A DNA stretch of 21,341 nucleotides from positions 487,599 through 508,939 of the forward strand of contig BFEA01000289.1 of assembly GCA_003427395.1 (NCBI GenBank), read 5' to 3'. Source of the stretch: Chara braunii (Eukaryota > Streptophyta > Charophyceae > Charales > Characeae). How positions within the stretch are numbered: position 1 is the first letter of the stretch; every line of letters begins with the position of its first letter. Below are positions 8,403 to 15,310 of the stretch, in pieces. The translations under genes were made by a program, and so were the position numbers. The notes below the pieces were generated by a model, which was not told the origin of the DNA, made no database searches, and worked only from the letters and a program-made list of their open reading frames with translations.

Positions 8403-10328
8403 ATGCAGATAAGGAGGCGGTCAGGCGGTGGTGAGGAGCGAGCACGACAAAGCTCACGGCGTGAAAAACAGAAAAAACGAGCCAAACGTTTTTGCGGTGC
8501 TGGGATCGCTGGGCTGGTTGTTGCGTCAGTGCATTCGTCACTGGCAGAGGCTGGTGTCACAGCTGGTACTCCCCTGCACAACAGAATGTCGGCATGTTCC
8601 TTGGCCAGCGTGCAGCCACTATGCAGCTTGTATCGACACGAAGGGAGGTCGAAGCCTCGGAGCCACGATGTGGCATGCTCCGCGATGAGCCCATCGCATG
8701 GCATCTTGAGATGCGATGGCAGGGTCGCCCTAGGATTGGGTCCTGTGTTCTCTGGATGGAGGCCGTTGGCACTGAGGAAAGGGCGCTCCTGGACACAGTG
8801 GGCCAGCACAAGCCATTCACTTGAGGGAGAGGAGAGAAGACACAGAGAGGAGGTAGAGGGTCATCTCTCACCACCGCCGATTCCAGGTCGTGCTCCCACC
8901 TCTCCGTCAGCACCATTCGTGTCTGCTGCTGCCAAGGGTGATGCGCTGCGATCCCAGTTGCGACAGAGTCACTTGGTCTCTATAGTCATTCCGGTCTACA
9001 ACGAGGTGGGCGCCATTGCGATCCTGGTGGAGAGAGTGGCTGGGGTTATGAGGAGATGTGGATGGCGATATGAGATCATCTGTGTTGATGATGGCTCTAC
9101 GGACGGCAGCACTCGCCTGCTGAAGGCAATGGCTGCAGAACGGGATGACCTTCTTGTGGTCATCCTTCGGCGGAATTTTGGACAAACGGCAGCTATGACA
9201 GCTGGCTTTGACAGTGCGGCCGGGGAGTTTATAGTCACGCTCGACGGGGATTTGCAGAACGACGCGGATGATATACCACGCTTGCTTGACTGCCTGTTGT
9301 ACGGGAAAAGGGAGAGGGAGGACTTAAGTTGGGACATCGGTGGCGAGCATACTGTTATGAGGGACAGGATGGCTGCATGGGGGCGGCGGCAAGAAGGGGG
9401 TCGCAGCCCGGTATTCGTTGGAACAGGCACTGTTCGAGAGGATGGGGGTTATGATCTGGTCTGCGGATGGAGGCGGAAGCGCAAGGACAATGCAATCTTG
9501 AGGAATCTGCCATCGCGAATCGCTAATCGCTTGATTGCAGCGGTCACAGGTGTGTATCTTCACGACTACGGCTGTAGCTTAAAAGCTTATAGGGCATCTC
9601 TCATCTCAACCATTCGTTTGTACGGAGAGATGCATCGGTTCATTCCTGCTCTTGCTGCGATTGAGGGTGCAGCAATCACAGAGCTTGAGATTCGTCACCA
9701 TCCAAGGCCATTTGGCAAGTCCAAGTACGGTGCACTTACACGAACCCCAAGGGTTCTTCTGGATCTGGTCACTGTGCTCTTTCTTTCCAAGTTTCGCGAC
9801 AGACCTATCCAATTTCTCGGGTTGATTGGGCTGTTCTTTATGTGTGCTGCATCAATTTGTGGAGCGTCAGGCATCGTTACCATGCTCCGGAACGCACGCA
9901 TCTGGGGCCTCACGCTGGCATGGTCCAGTGCCGTTCCAACAATGGTCCTCGGTCTGGAACTATTTCTCGGCGGCTTGCAAATGGTCCTGCTTGGCCTGGT
10001 GGCGGAAATCTCTGTTCGCACTTACTTTGAATCACAAGCAAGGCCAGTTTACCGTGTACGGGAGGTTGCATCACCATCGGCACCCTCAGCGTCGTCATTG
10101 TCGTCATCGCCATCGTCGTCATTGTCGTCACCGCCATCGTCGTCATTGTCGTCACCGCCATCGTCGTCATTGTCGTCACCACCATCGTCGTCATTGTCGC
10201 CACTGCCATCGTCGTCATTGTCGACACCGCCATCGTCGTCATCGTCGTCACCGCCATCGTCGTCATTGTCGTCACCGCCATCGTCACCACCACCACCACC
10301 ACCACCACCTTCCTCAGCAACCAGATGA
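8403..10328 (+). CDS. Bacterial-type family 2 glycosyltransferase (polyprenyl-phosphate sugar transferase-like), N-terminally extended
   Basis: The enzyme most likely moves a sugar from a nucleotide donor to a polyprenyl/dolichyl phosphate on a membrane. GT2 fold motifs: SIVIPVYNE (193-201), VDDGSTDGS (228-236), RRNFGQTAAMTAGFD (256-270) and the DXD-type LDGDLQND (280-287). Then come YDLVCGWR (350-357), LHDYGCSLKAYR (386-397), LYGEMHRFIPALA (406-418) and FGKSKYG (437-443), a set I associate with bacterial DPM1/GtrB-like enzymes. Two hydrophobic segments (470-497 and about 506-535) and a YFES..RPVYRVRE end complete the core. Oddities: about 190 residues precede the core, basic at first and then Ser/Ala/Arg-rich, possibly an organelle-targeting region. 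Residues about 297-349 form an insertion. The tail from 557 is a PPSSSLSS repeat. The true start is uncertain: TGA at 8391 closes the frame upstream, ATG codons occur at 8403 and 8586, and TATGCAG at 8402-8408 could be a splice acceptor. No intron interrupts the core. Confidence 0.88.
   Translation: MQIRRRSGGGEERARQSSRREKQKKRAKRFCGAGIAGLVVASVHSSLAEAGVTAGTPLHNRMSACSLASVQPLCSLYRHEGRSKPRSHDVACSAMSPSHGILRCDGRVALGLGPVFSGWRPLALRKGRSWTQWASTSHSLEGEERRHREEVEGHLSPPPIPGRAPTSPSAPFVSAAAKGDALRSQLRQSHLVSIVIPVYNEVGAIAILVERVAGVMRRCGWRYEIICVDDGSTDGSTRLLKAMAAERDDLLVVILRRNFGQTAAMTAGFDSAAGEFIVTLDGDLQNDADDIPRLLDCLLYGKREREDLSWDIGGEHTVMRDRMAAWGRRQEGGRSPVFVGTGTVREDGGYDLVCGWRRKRKDNAILRNLPSRIANRLIAAVTGVYLHDYGCSLKAYRASLISTIRLYGEMHRFIPALAAIEGAAITELEIRHHPRPFGKSKYGALTRTPRVLLDLVTVLFLSKFRDRPIQFLGLIGLFFMCAASICGASGIVTMLRNARIWGLTLAWSSAVPTMVLGLELFLGGLQMVLLGLVAEISVRTYFESQARPVYRVREVASPSAPSASSLSSSPSSSLSSPPSSSLSSPPSSSLSSPPSSSLSPLPSSSLSTPPSSSSSSPPSSSLSSPPSSPPPPPPPPSSATR
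10085..10310 (+). repeat. 24-bp coding minisatellite in the glycosyltransferase tail
   Basis: About eight copies of a 24-bp unit, CCGCCATCGTCGTCATTGTCGTCA with substitutions, each encoding PPSSSLSS. The last copies degrade into (CCA)n, giving a Pro run before SSATR and TGA at 10326-10328. The period is a multiple of three, so copy-number change keeps the frame. Confidence 0.93.
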
Positions 10329-10386
10329 CATGGTGATCAAGTTGTACATTTATTGGTTTGCGCGACTTTGCGGTCTATGCGACGTT

Positions 10387-10456
10387 GCATCATCATGGTC
10401 ATCCTTATGCGATCATCATCACGGTCATCCCTATGCGATCATCATCACGGTCACAG
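10387..10456. repeat. 26-bp direct repeats after the glycosyltransferase stop
   Basis: Three units of GCGATCATCATCACGGTCATCCCTAT type with 26-bp spacing (GATCATCATC at 10411 and 10437). The (CAT)-rich composition resembles the coding minisatellite just upstream, so it may share the same origin. Confidence 0.8.
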
Positions 10457-10559
10457 GTTTCCTCATCATATCAGCGACAACCAGGTGAAGCTGGTGATCT
10501 GTCGGCATTTACCGCAGTAGCCGCTCGAGTTGGACAACTGCATTGTCCGTAGAACACGT

Positions 10560-11100
10560 CTTCCCTCTTTGATGGGTAGGGCATTGACATACGTTTGCTT
10601 CAGTCCTGACACGCTTTTGCTCGAGTCCTGACCTACTTTCGCTCCAGTCAGGTGCAGCAGCCAGCCATAGCCGCATTTCCCCCTTGTAACTCGGCACAAC
10701 CTGGTGTGAAATTCAACATCGTTTCTCTGTATTAGAGCCCATTTTCGCTCTTTGATGGGTAGGGCATTGCCGGACTTTTGCCCGAGTCATATGCAACTAG
10801 CCAACCGGACGCCCGGGCGTGTATCCGGGCCGAAGTTGGGTGCCCGGGCGCCCGGAAAAACAGCCTAGCATGCACAACCAGCCAGCCCACTGCTGTGTAG
10901 GGCGCCGATGGACTTTTGCCCAAGTCATGCGCAACCAGCCATTGCTGTGTTTCCAGTCATGCGCAACCAGCTCATTAGAACATACCTTTCCTTTTCGATG
11001 GGTAGAGCATTAGCATATGTATTTGGTCGGAGTTGCTCGAAGCCAGTCAGAGCTGTGTTTGCCCCTTGTACCTCTGCGCACACAATTTGACATCACATCG
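10560..11100. repeat. Degenerate direct-repeat block (GATGGGTAGGGCATT family)
   Basis: The string GATGGGTAGGGCATT recurs at about 10570, 10755 and 10998. It is associated with ACTTTTGCCCGAGTCAT and ATGCGCAACCAGCC modules, the latter near 10789, 10927 and 10959, and with TTTGCCCCTTGTA.CTC.GC.CA near 10678 and 11059. A GC-rich segment with repeated GCCCGGGC lies at 10810-10853. No coding content recognised. Confidence 0.7.
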
Positions 11101-11557
11101 GACATGGGTCTAATATATCACCCACTGACACCCAGTGTTGACAGGTGTTTGGATCAGTCCAATAGCATGGGTCTCTGATGGGCAAATAAAAACCAGTTTT
11201 GAGTCTTTTGACCCATGTCCAAAGGTGGCCGCAAGGGAGGAAGGTCTGTACGCAGCCTGCCTGCCGTCCCTTCCCGTCATCCCATGTGCTCTCGTCGTTC
11301 CTGTTCTTTCCCTGCTTAACCTGGCAGGGGGTCAGTGCCGTAGCCCCCCCTTTCTCTCCCTCAACTTGCGTGTTTCGGTCGACTGCAAGTATTCGTCGTT
11401 GTCTTCTTTTTTCCTGAAATAAGCGTGTACGCCTTAGTATGGTCAGGATCAGATTCGAACTCGCAAATTACGACTTGTTCATCATCGATTGTAGGTTTGT
11501 ATTAACTTTGTAGTATGTACCATTGAGTCATCAGGCAGTCGACCCTGACTCCTTAGC
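11101..11557. other. Intergenic stretch
   Basis: No gene recognised. AAATAAA at 11185-11191 could be a polyadenylation signal, but it is over 850 bp after the glycosyltransferase stop. A tRNA B-box-like string reads on the minus strand at about 11449-11459 without an A box. Confidence 0.4.
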
Positions 11558-11610
11558 TGGGGGCGAAGCCCCTCCCGGGTTTCCGTTTTTTTTTTTTTTT
11601 TTTTTTTTTT
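11558..11610 (-). repeat. GC hairpin next to a T25 run; possible retroposon end
   Basis: GGGGCGAAGCCCC (11560-11572) forms a 5-bp hairpin. It is followed by CTCCCGGGTTTCCG and then 25 T (11586-11610). On the minus strand the T-run reads as a poly(A) tail, so sequence to its right may be a minus-strand retroposed copy. No target-site duplication was seen. Confidence 0.4.
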
Positions 11611-11769
11611 GTGGCTACCAGTAACACAACAAGTAGAGTGTTCTCACCACAGCTAGCTCCTTATTCTTGTCAGAAGAGAAAGGTTCAGCGACGAATCTGA
11701 CGACCGCTTTGGAAGCTGAGATGCAATAATTCTTTCACTGCTGAAGCTGTTGAGGTCCATTTCTTTCTC

Positions 11770-12530
11770 AAATTTAAAGGTAAAAAATGGAGCTCTGACT
11801 AAAGTACTGGGCAACCAGGCCATAGAATAGTAGTAGCAGGCAGTCTCTGTTTTGCGCTGCAGCTTCTGCTGAGTTTGTTGACAGCCAAAAGCCCCCTCCC
11901 TCCCTGATTCCTTGTTAGTATACAAACTCAAAAGCTGCCGAGAGGCGAATTAGTAGTGCAAGGGTAAGTGACCTCACCTCTTTCTTTCCCCTCTGAGAGC
12001 ACACTCTTCGAAAGGGCTCCTATCTCTGTGTACTGGTACGCGTAGCGGGCCGCGGTAGTAACGGTCATTCTGTTTTGCCCTGTGGCTTCTGCCAAGTTTG
12101 TTGACAGCAAAATGCTCCCTCCCTCCCTCCCTGATTCCTTGTTAGTAGCATACAAACTCAAAAGCTGTCGGAAGGCGAATTAGTAGCACAAGGGTAAGGG
12201 ATCTCACCTCTTTCTTTCCCCTCTGAGAGCACACTCTTCGAAAGGGCTCCTATCTCTGTGTACTACTGACACGAGTAGTGGGCCGCTGTAGTAATGCTCG
12301 TTCTTTTTGGTGTTGTGGCTTGTGCTGAGTTTGTTGACAGCAAAAAGCGCCCTCGCTCCCTGATTCCTTGTTAGCTAGTATACGAAAGTGTCGAAACTTG
12401 GACAAAGGCTATAATTAGTAGTGCAAGGGAAGGAAGGGGTCCTCGCCTGTTTTTTTCCTCTACCACACTTCTTTGAAAGGGCTCCTATGGCTCTGCGGTC
12501 TGACACGAGCAGCGTGCCTCTCTGAATTCT
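11770..12530. repeat. Three tandem ~228-bp repeat units
   Basis: The marker GATTCCTTGTTAG occurs at 11906, 12133 and 12362 (spacing 227 and 229). Each is preceded by CT.CT.AGTTTGTTGACAGC and followed by an AATTAGTAG..CAAGGG block. Units 1 and 2 also share a near-identical CTCTGAGAGCACACTCTTCG region. Unit 3 is clearly more diverged. No coding potential or transposon ends recognised. Confidence 0.88.
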
Positions 12531-12845
12531 GGATGTCTCAAATGAGACCCCTTTGCATGGAGGGTAATTTGTTATTTTCTATTCTTCTGCAGTCATTCTG
12601 CCTTTATGCCCTCCTCCTCTGTGGCGATGAACCCACCTGTTAAACCATCATGACCAGATCCACTCCATTCTAAAAAACAATGTACCTGTACACGAGGGGG
12701 TAGGACTGTACTGGATGAAGTTTTGCCCTGGGCTGGGTTCGAGTTAGGGCTGCAAACGTCCCTTTTTTTTTTGGCTGCGCGTTTTTTGACATGTAGATTA
12801 TGCCAGGCCCACTTGGATAAATTCTTATTTTTCATTTCTCTAGTT
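12531..12845. other. Stretch between the 228-bp array and the SINE cluster
   Basis: No coding or RNA feature recognised. It contains GGGTTCGAGTTAGGG near 12736, a weak B-box-like string, next to a T-run at about 12762-12771, so it may be a decayed SINE fragment. Confidence 0.35.
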
Positions 12846-13010
12846 TCTCTCTTTCAACTATTTGTCTAGTTTTTATCACTGGGATGATTTATATAGGTCC
12901 CAAGGAACTCAAAACTCTTTTTTGTTCTGTTCATCTCAGTGAATCGGGACTTGAAAAACTTGGCTCTGTAGATTTTTTTAATGCCGGGCCATCGATCGCC
13001 TGGATGATTT
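12846..13010 (-). repeat. SINE-like repeat, copy 1
   Basis: This copy shares a module with 13148-13270 and 13490-13620: CTCTCTTTC..AACTATT, then GGATGA.TT, ATAGGTCCCA.GAA.TCA and TTGTTCTGT..ATCT. At its right end a decayed B box, read on the minus strand as TCAAGTCCCGATTC, matches the tRNA-like head of copy 3, so the element lies on the minus strand. Confidence 0.65.
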
Positions 13011-13013
13011 CTG

Positions 13014-13029
13014 CAGTCTCTCTCTTTCT
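13014..13029. repeat. Target-site duplication of the U6 retropseudogene (left)
   Basis: The 16-base string CAGTCTCTCTCTTTCT at 13014-13029 is repeated exactly at 13146-13161, on the other side of the U6 copy. This is the signature of target-primed reverse transcription. Confidence 0.9.
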
Positions 13030-13032
13030 TTC

Positions 13033-13094
13033 TTTTTTTTTTTTTTTTGACCATTTCTCGATTTATGCGTGTCATCCTTGCTTGCGCAGGGGCC

Positions 13095-13126
<32 letters not shown>

Positions 13127-13144
13127 ACGGATGTCCCGAAGGAC
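13033..13144 (-). pseudogene. U6 snRNA retropseudogene with poly(A) tail
   Basis: The minus strand from 13144 to 13049 matches plant U6 spliceosomal RNA almost end to end. It has the 5' hairpin GTCC-TTCG-GGAC, CGATACAGAGAAGATTAGC (the ACAGAGA box intact), CATGGCCCCTGCGCAAG, and GACACGCATAAATCGAGAAATGG. Differences are a 5' stem one pair shorter than the plant sequence I recall, a 4-base duplication (CAAGCAAGG where CAAGG is expected), and loss of the terminal AAATTTT. An A16 tract follows the 3' end (T on the + strand, 13033-13048). A 16-bp perfect target-site duplication flanks the insertion. The insertion and missing U-tract make it non-functional. The poly(A) tail and duplication indicate LINE-machinery retroposition. 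Confidence 0.95.
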
Positions 13145-13145
13145 A

Positions 13146-13161
13146 CAGTCTCTCTCTTTCT
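13146..13161. repeat. Target-site duplication of the U6 retropseudogene (right)
   Basis: Exact match to 13014-13029. It starts one base outside the first nucleotide of U6, so the copy is full-length at its 5' end. Confidence 0.9.
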
Positions 13162-13290
13162 AACTTCCAACTATTTCTATATATATATATTTTTTTATAT
13201 CTGACCTTGATGATTTTGATAGGTCCCAGGAAATTCAGTATCACCGTACGATTACATGTTCTGTTCATCTGGGGCGAGGTCGCACTAGCA
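13146..13290 (-). repeat. SINE-like repeat, copy 2 (host of the U6 insertion)
   Basis: Continues the module split by the U6 copy: left part 13000-13029 (CTGGATGATTTCTGCAG), right part ACTTCCAACTATTTC, an AT run, TTGATGATTTTGATAGGTCCCAGGAAATTCAG and TGTTCTGTTCATCT. The uninterrupted equivalent is at 13477-13610, which serves as a paralogous empty site. Confidence 0.75.
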
Positions 13291-13428
13291 AAGAGGATTG
13301 GATGGAACGCCTGAATCTGGACGTGTTTCACGCACAAATTCAGAAAAAGCAGTTCAATATCCATTTTGTGCACCTTTCCACAAAGGCGTTCAATCCAATC
13401 CTCTTTGCTAGTGGGACCTTGCCCCGAT
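13267..13428. repeat. Inverted repeat with ~45-bp arms
   Basis: Arm 13267-13312 is the reverse complement of 13384-13428 with about three mismatches and one gap; the shared core is CACTAGCAAAGAGGATTGGAT. The 71-bp loop contains further pairing (GCACAAA/TTTGTGC). A transcript would fold into a long hairpin. It probably arose from oppositely oriented copies of one repeat family. Confidence 0.88.
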
Positions 13429-13476
13429 CACCCCCTGATTGCATCGGGATCGTTCTGTATTTCAACGGTTTCATCA

Positions 13477-13692
13477 CTTGGATGATCTCTCTGCAGTTTC
13501 TCTCTTCTCTTGCAACTATTCCTGTAGTTGCTATCTCCCTTGGATGAGTGAGTTTGAAAGGCTCCAGAAAATTCAGAATTATTTTGTTCTGTGTATCTAT
13601 CTGATAGATTGCATTGGGATTTGAACCTGGGTTACTTTGGGTAGGTATTTCAAAAAGTTCATCGGGTGTACTACCGACGGAGCTAGGCCGGT
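13477..13692 (-). repeat. SINE with tRNA(Lys)-like head, copy 3
   Basis: On the minus strand from about 13690, TAGCTCCGTCGGTAG is an A box with one mismatch. CTTTTTGAAA then resembles a Lys-type anticodon loop, and GGTTCAAATCC (13617-13627) is a perfect B box at tRNA spacing. The T-stem and acceptor no longer pair, so this is a SINE head, not a tRNA gene. The body runs leftwards through the module shared with copies 1 and 2. Confidence 0.72.
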
Positions 13693-13812
13693 TGGTAGTA
13701 GTTCGTAACACCGTTTGTCGTGTCTGTCGCAGCTTTTGTGATGTGATTTGGGGAGCTCCCTGTGGCCATGCAGAGATTTTTGGGTGAGTACAGTCTCAGA
13801 TGGGAAACTTAC

Positions 13813-13903
13813 AAAAAAAAAAAAAAAAAAAAAGTCGGACCATTTCTCGATTTATGCGTGTCATCCTTGCGCAGGGGCCCCATGCTAATCTTCCCTGTAT
13901 CGT
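13813..13903 (-). pseudogene. 5'-truncated U6 snRNA pseudogene with T-tract
   Basis: The minus strand from 13903 to 13838 matches the 3' two thirds of U6, from ACGATACAG to AAATGGTCC. ACAGAGA has become ACAGGGA, and two extra G (CATGGGGCCCC) lie before the internal stem-loop, so it cannot work in splicing. The 3' end continues as GAC and then 21 T (A-run on +, 13813-13833), keeping a U-tail instead of a poly(A) tail. GGGAAACTTAC (13802-13812) and GGGAAATTAC (13909-13918) may be an imperfect target-site duplication. Confidence 0.9.
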
Positions 13904-14087
13904 CGGACGGGAAATTACGGGAAAAGCTACTAACTATGTTTTGGCGAAGAAGGATATGTCACCGAAGTCTGTTCCGATGGCACAACAACGGGTTGGGTGT
14001 GGGAGAGTCTGATGAGAGAGTAGCGAGGGAATGGAGGAGGATGGATTGAAGGAGTGAAGTACTTTTGGAAAAGAAGACGGAGGGAAC

Positions 14088-14182
14088 AAGGGCATATATT
14101 CACAAAATTAACTACCTTGGATCCAGCGGTCCGTAATTACGACCAGATTCGGTGTTAAAACTCCTAGTGTGAGTATGCCCTT
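14088..14182. mobile_element. Small palindromic MITE-like element, copy 1
   Basis: A 95-bp element bounded by inverted AAGGGCATA ... TATGCCCTT. Near its centre is a perfect 10-bp dyad, CGTAATTACG (14132-14141), within an imperfect GGTCCGTAATTACGACC palindrome. It has no coding capacity. Size and symmetry fit a MITE or fold-back element, but no clear target-site duplication was found and the superfamily is unknown. Confidence 0.55.
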
Positions 14183-14237
14183 TGAGGAGGATGGATTGGA
14201 GGAGTGAAGTACTTTTGGAAAAGAAGACGGAGGGGAC

Positions 14238-14332
14238 AAGGGCATATATTCACAAAATTAACTACCTTGGATCCAGCGGTCCGTAATTACGACCAGATTC
14301 GGTGTTAAAACTCCTAGTGTGAGTATGCCCTT
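14238..14332. mobile_element. Small palindromic MITE-like element, copy 2
   Basis: Identical to copy 1 over its length by eye. It arose with the 150-bp tandem duplication, not by separate transposition, because the left flanking 54 bp is duplicated too. Confidence 0.55.
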
Positions 14333-14428
14333 GTATTCACTTCATTTATCCGTCTTCCTCCTGATGCCACCTGAGCCCCTGTGTGGCTCAGCTCCCTTCT
14401 ACCTTCTTCATCGATGAGGTTTTGCCTC

Positions 14429-14431
<3 letters not shown>

Positions 14432-14499
<68 letters not shown>
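14432..14499. repeat. (GA)n microsatellite
   Basis: 68 bp of uninterrupted GA. Frames through it give Arg/Glu or Leu/Ser repeats of no significance. Confidence 0.97.
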
Positions 14500-14503
<4 letters not shown>

Positions 14504-15310
14504 GAAGAAGTCGTTTCGTTTCTCGTCCTGCTAAGTCTCTGTATTAATTTCGTCGCTTTATGGATGCGGTTACTGCCATTGTTTTGTAACATGTTCGCCG
14601 TGATCAATAAATGGATGCATGGATATGTGAATATTGCATCATGACATTTTGATATGCGGTTAACGAAATTTAGACATTGATGTCGTTTCAACTTTCACGC
14701 CTCTTGTTTTTTTCCTGCGGGGTGTGGGTAGGGAGGGAGCTGGCGGGACGACTGCCAGCGTGAGCGGGTGTTGCTTACGATGATTGTCATCATTCTCACT
14801 AGAGAATCCCTTTTTTTTTCTTTTTTTTTTTTGTAGGACAAATGCTCCAGTCTATAGAGAATCCCGGCGGCCATTAAATTTGGAATGCGACAGACTAGAT
14901 TCGCATGGCCCCTTTGACAAAGATGGCACGTAGAAATCGGGAAATGGTCCGGTAGGTGGATCACCAATGAGTCTGGATGCCAGCGGTGACTCGTGAACAT
15001 GACCACTGCTCTACCTTCTTCTCTCGAATAGATCACCCGGCCATTATAATAGCTGTATTTGGGGCACCTTCGAGTCAGGTACCAGTGATAATGAACGGGC
15101 GTTCTATTCGGGTGAGGATGGTAGTTGTGTTTGGTTGCGAAAGGAGTCTGGAAGGTGGAGCAGGTAGGTGATGGTGACAGGGGAGAATGGAAGACAGAAT
15201 AATAAGAAGTATTAAGAAGCCAGAACAGAGCCTCCATTGAGACCCGCTTAGTCCCAACAGGTGGTACACAGTGGACCAGGGCCATGAGGGGTGGGTATAT
15301 CTAGAGGATC
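14500..15310. other. Stretch without a recognised gene
   Basis: Contains AATAAA at about 14606 and T-runs at 14811-14833. A minus-strand frame of 196 codons (14695-15285) has no recognisable domain and low-complexity ends. On balance I see no gene. Confidence 0.4.

Larger units (their letters stand above)
14034..14332. repeat. Two-copy 150-bp tandem duplication
   Basis: 14034-14183 and 14184-14332 are nearly identical, with differences only at 14049/14199 (A/G) and in the GGAGGGAAC/GGAGGGGAC string. The unit includes 54 bp of flank plus a complete MITE-like element, so the duplication is recent and came after the element's insertion. Confidence 0.95.

Noticed and set aside
9296-9440. An in-frame intron in the glycosyltransferase core
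   Set aside because: The GT/AG pairs I examined do not preserve the reading frame, so I left the segment as coding, with uncertainty noted.
9910-10320. Met/Thr-repeat minus-strand frame
   Set aside because: Antisense reading of the same coding minisatellite.
9826-10488. His/Arg-rich 220-codon frame overlapping the glycosyltransferase
   Set aside because: Shadow frame of the 24-bp repeat and the membrane-segment coding sequence; the glycosyltransferase frame is clearly the real one.
13049-13144. Functional U6 snRNA gene
   Set aside because: It has a 4-base insertion, no Pol III terminator and a poly(A) tail with target-site duplication. The AT-rich upstream sequence belongs to the repeat it inserted into.
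13611-13692. Genuine tRNA-Lys gene
   Set aside because: A and B boxes are good, but the T-stem and acceptor stem do not pair.
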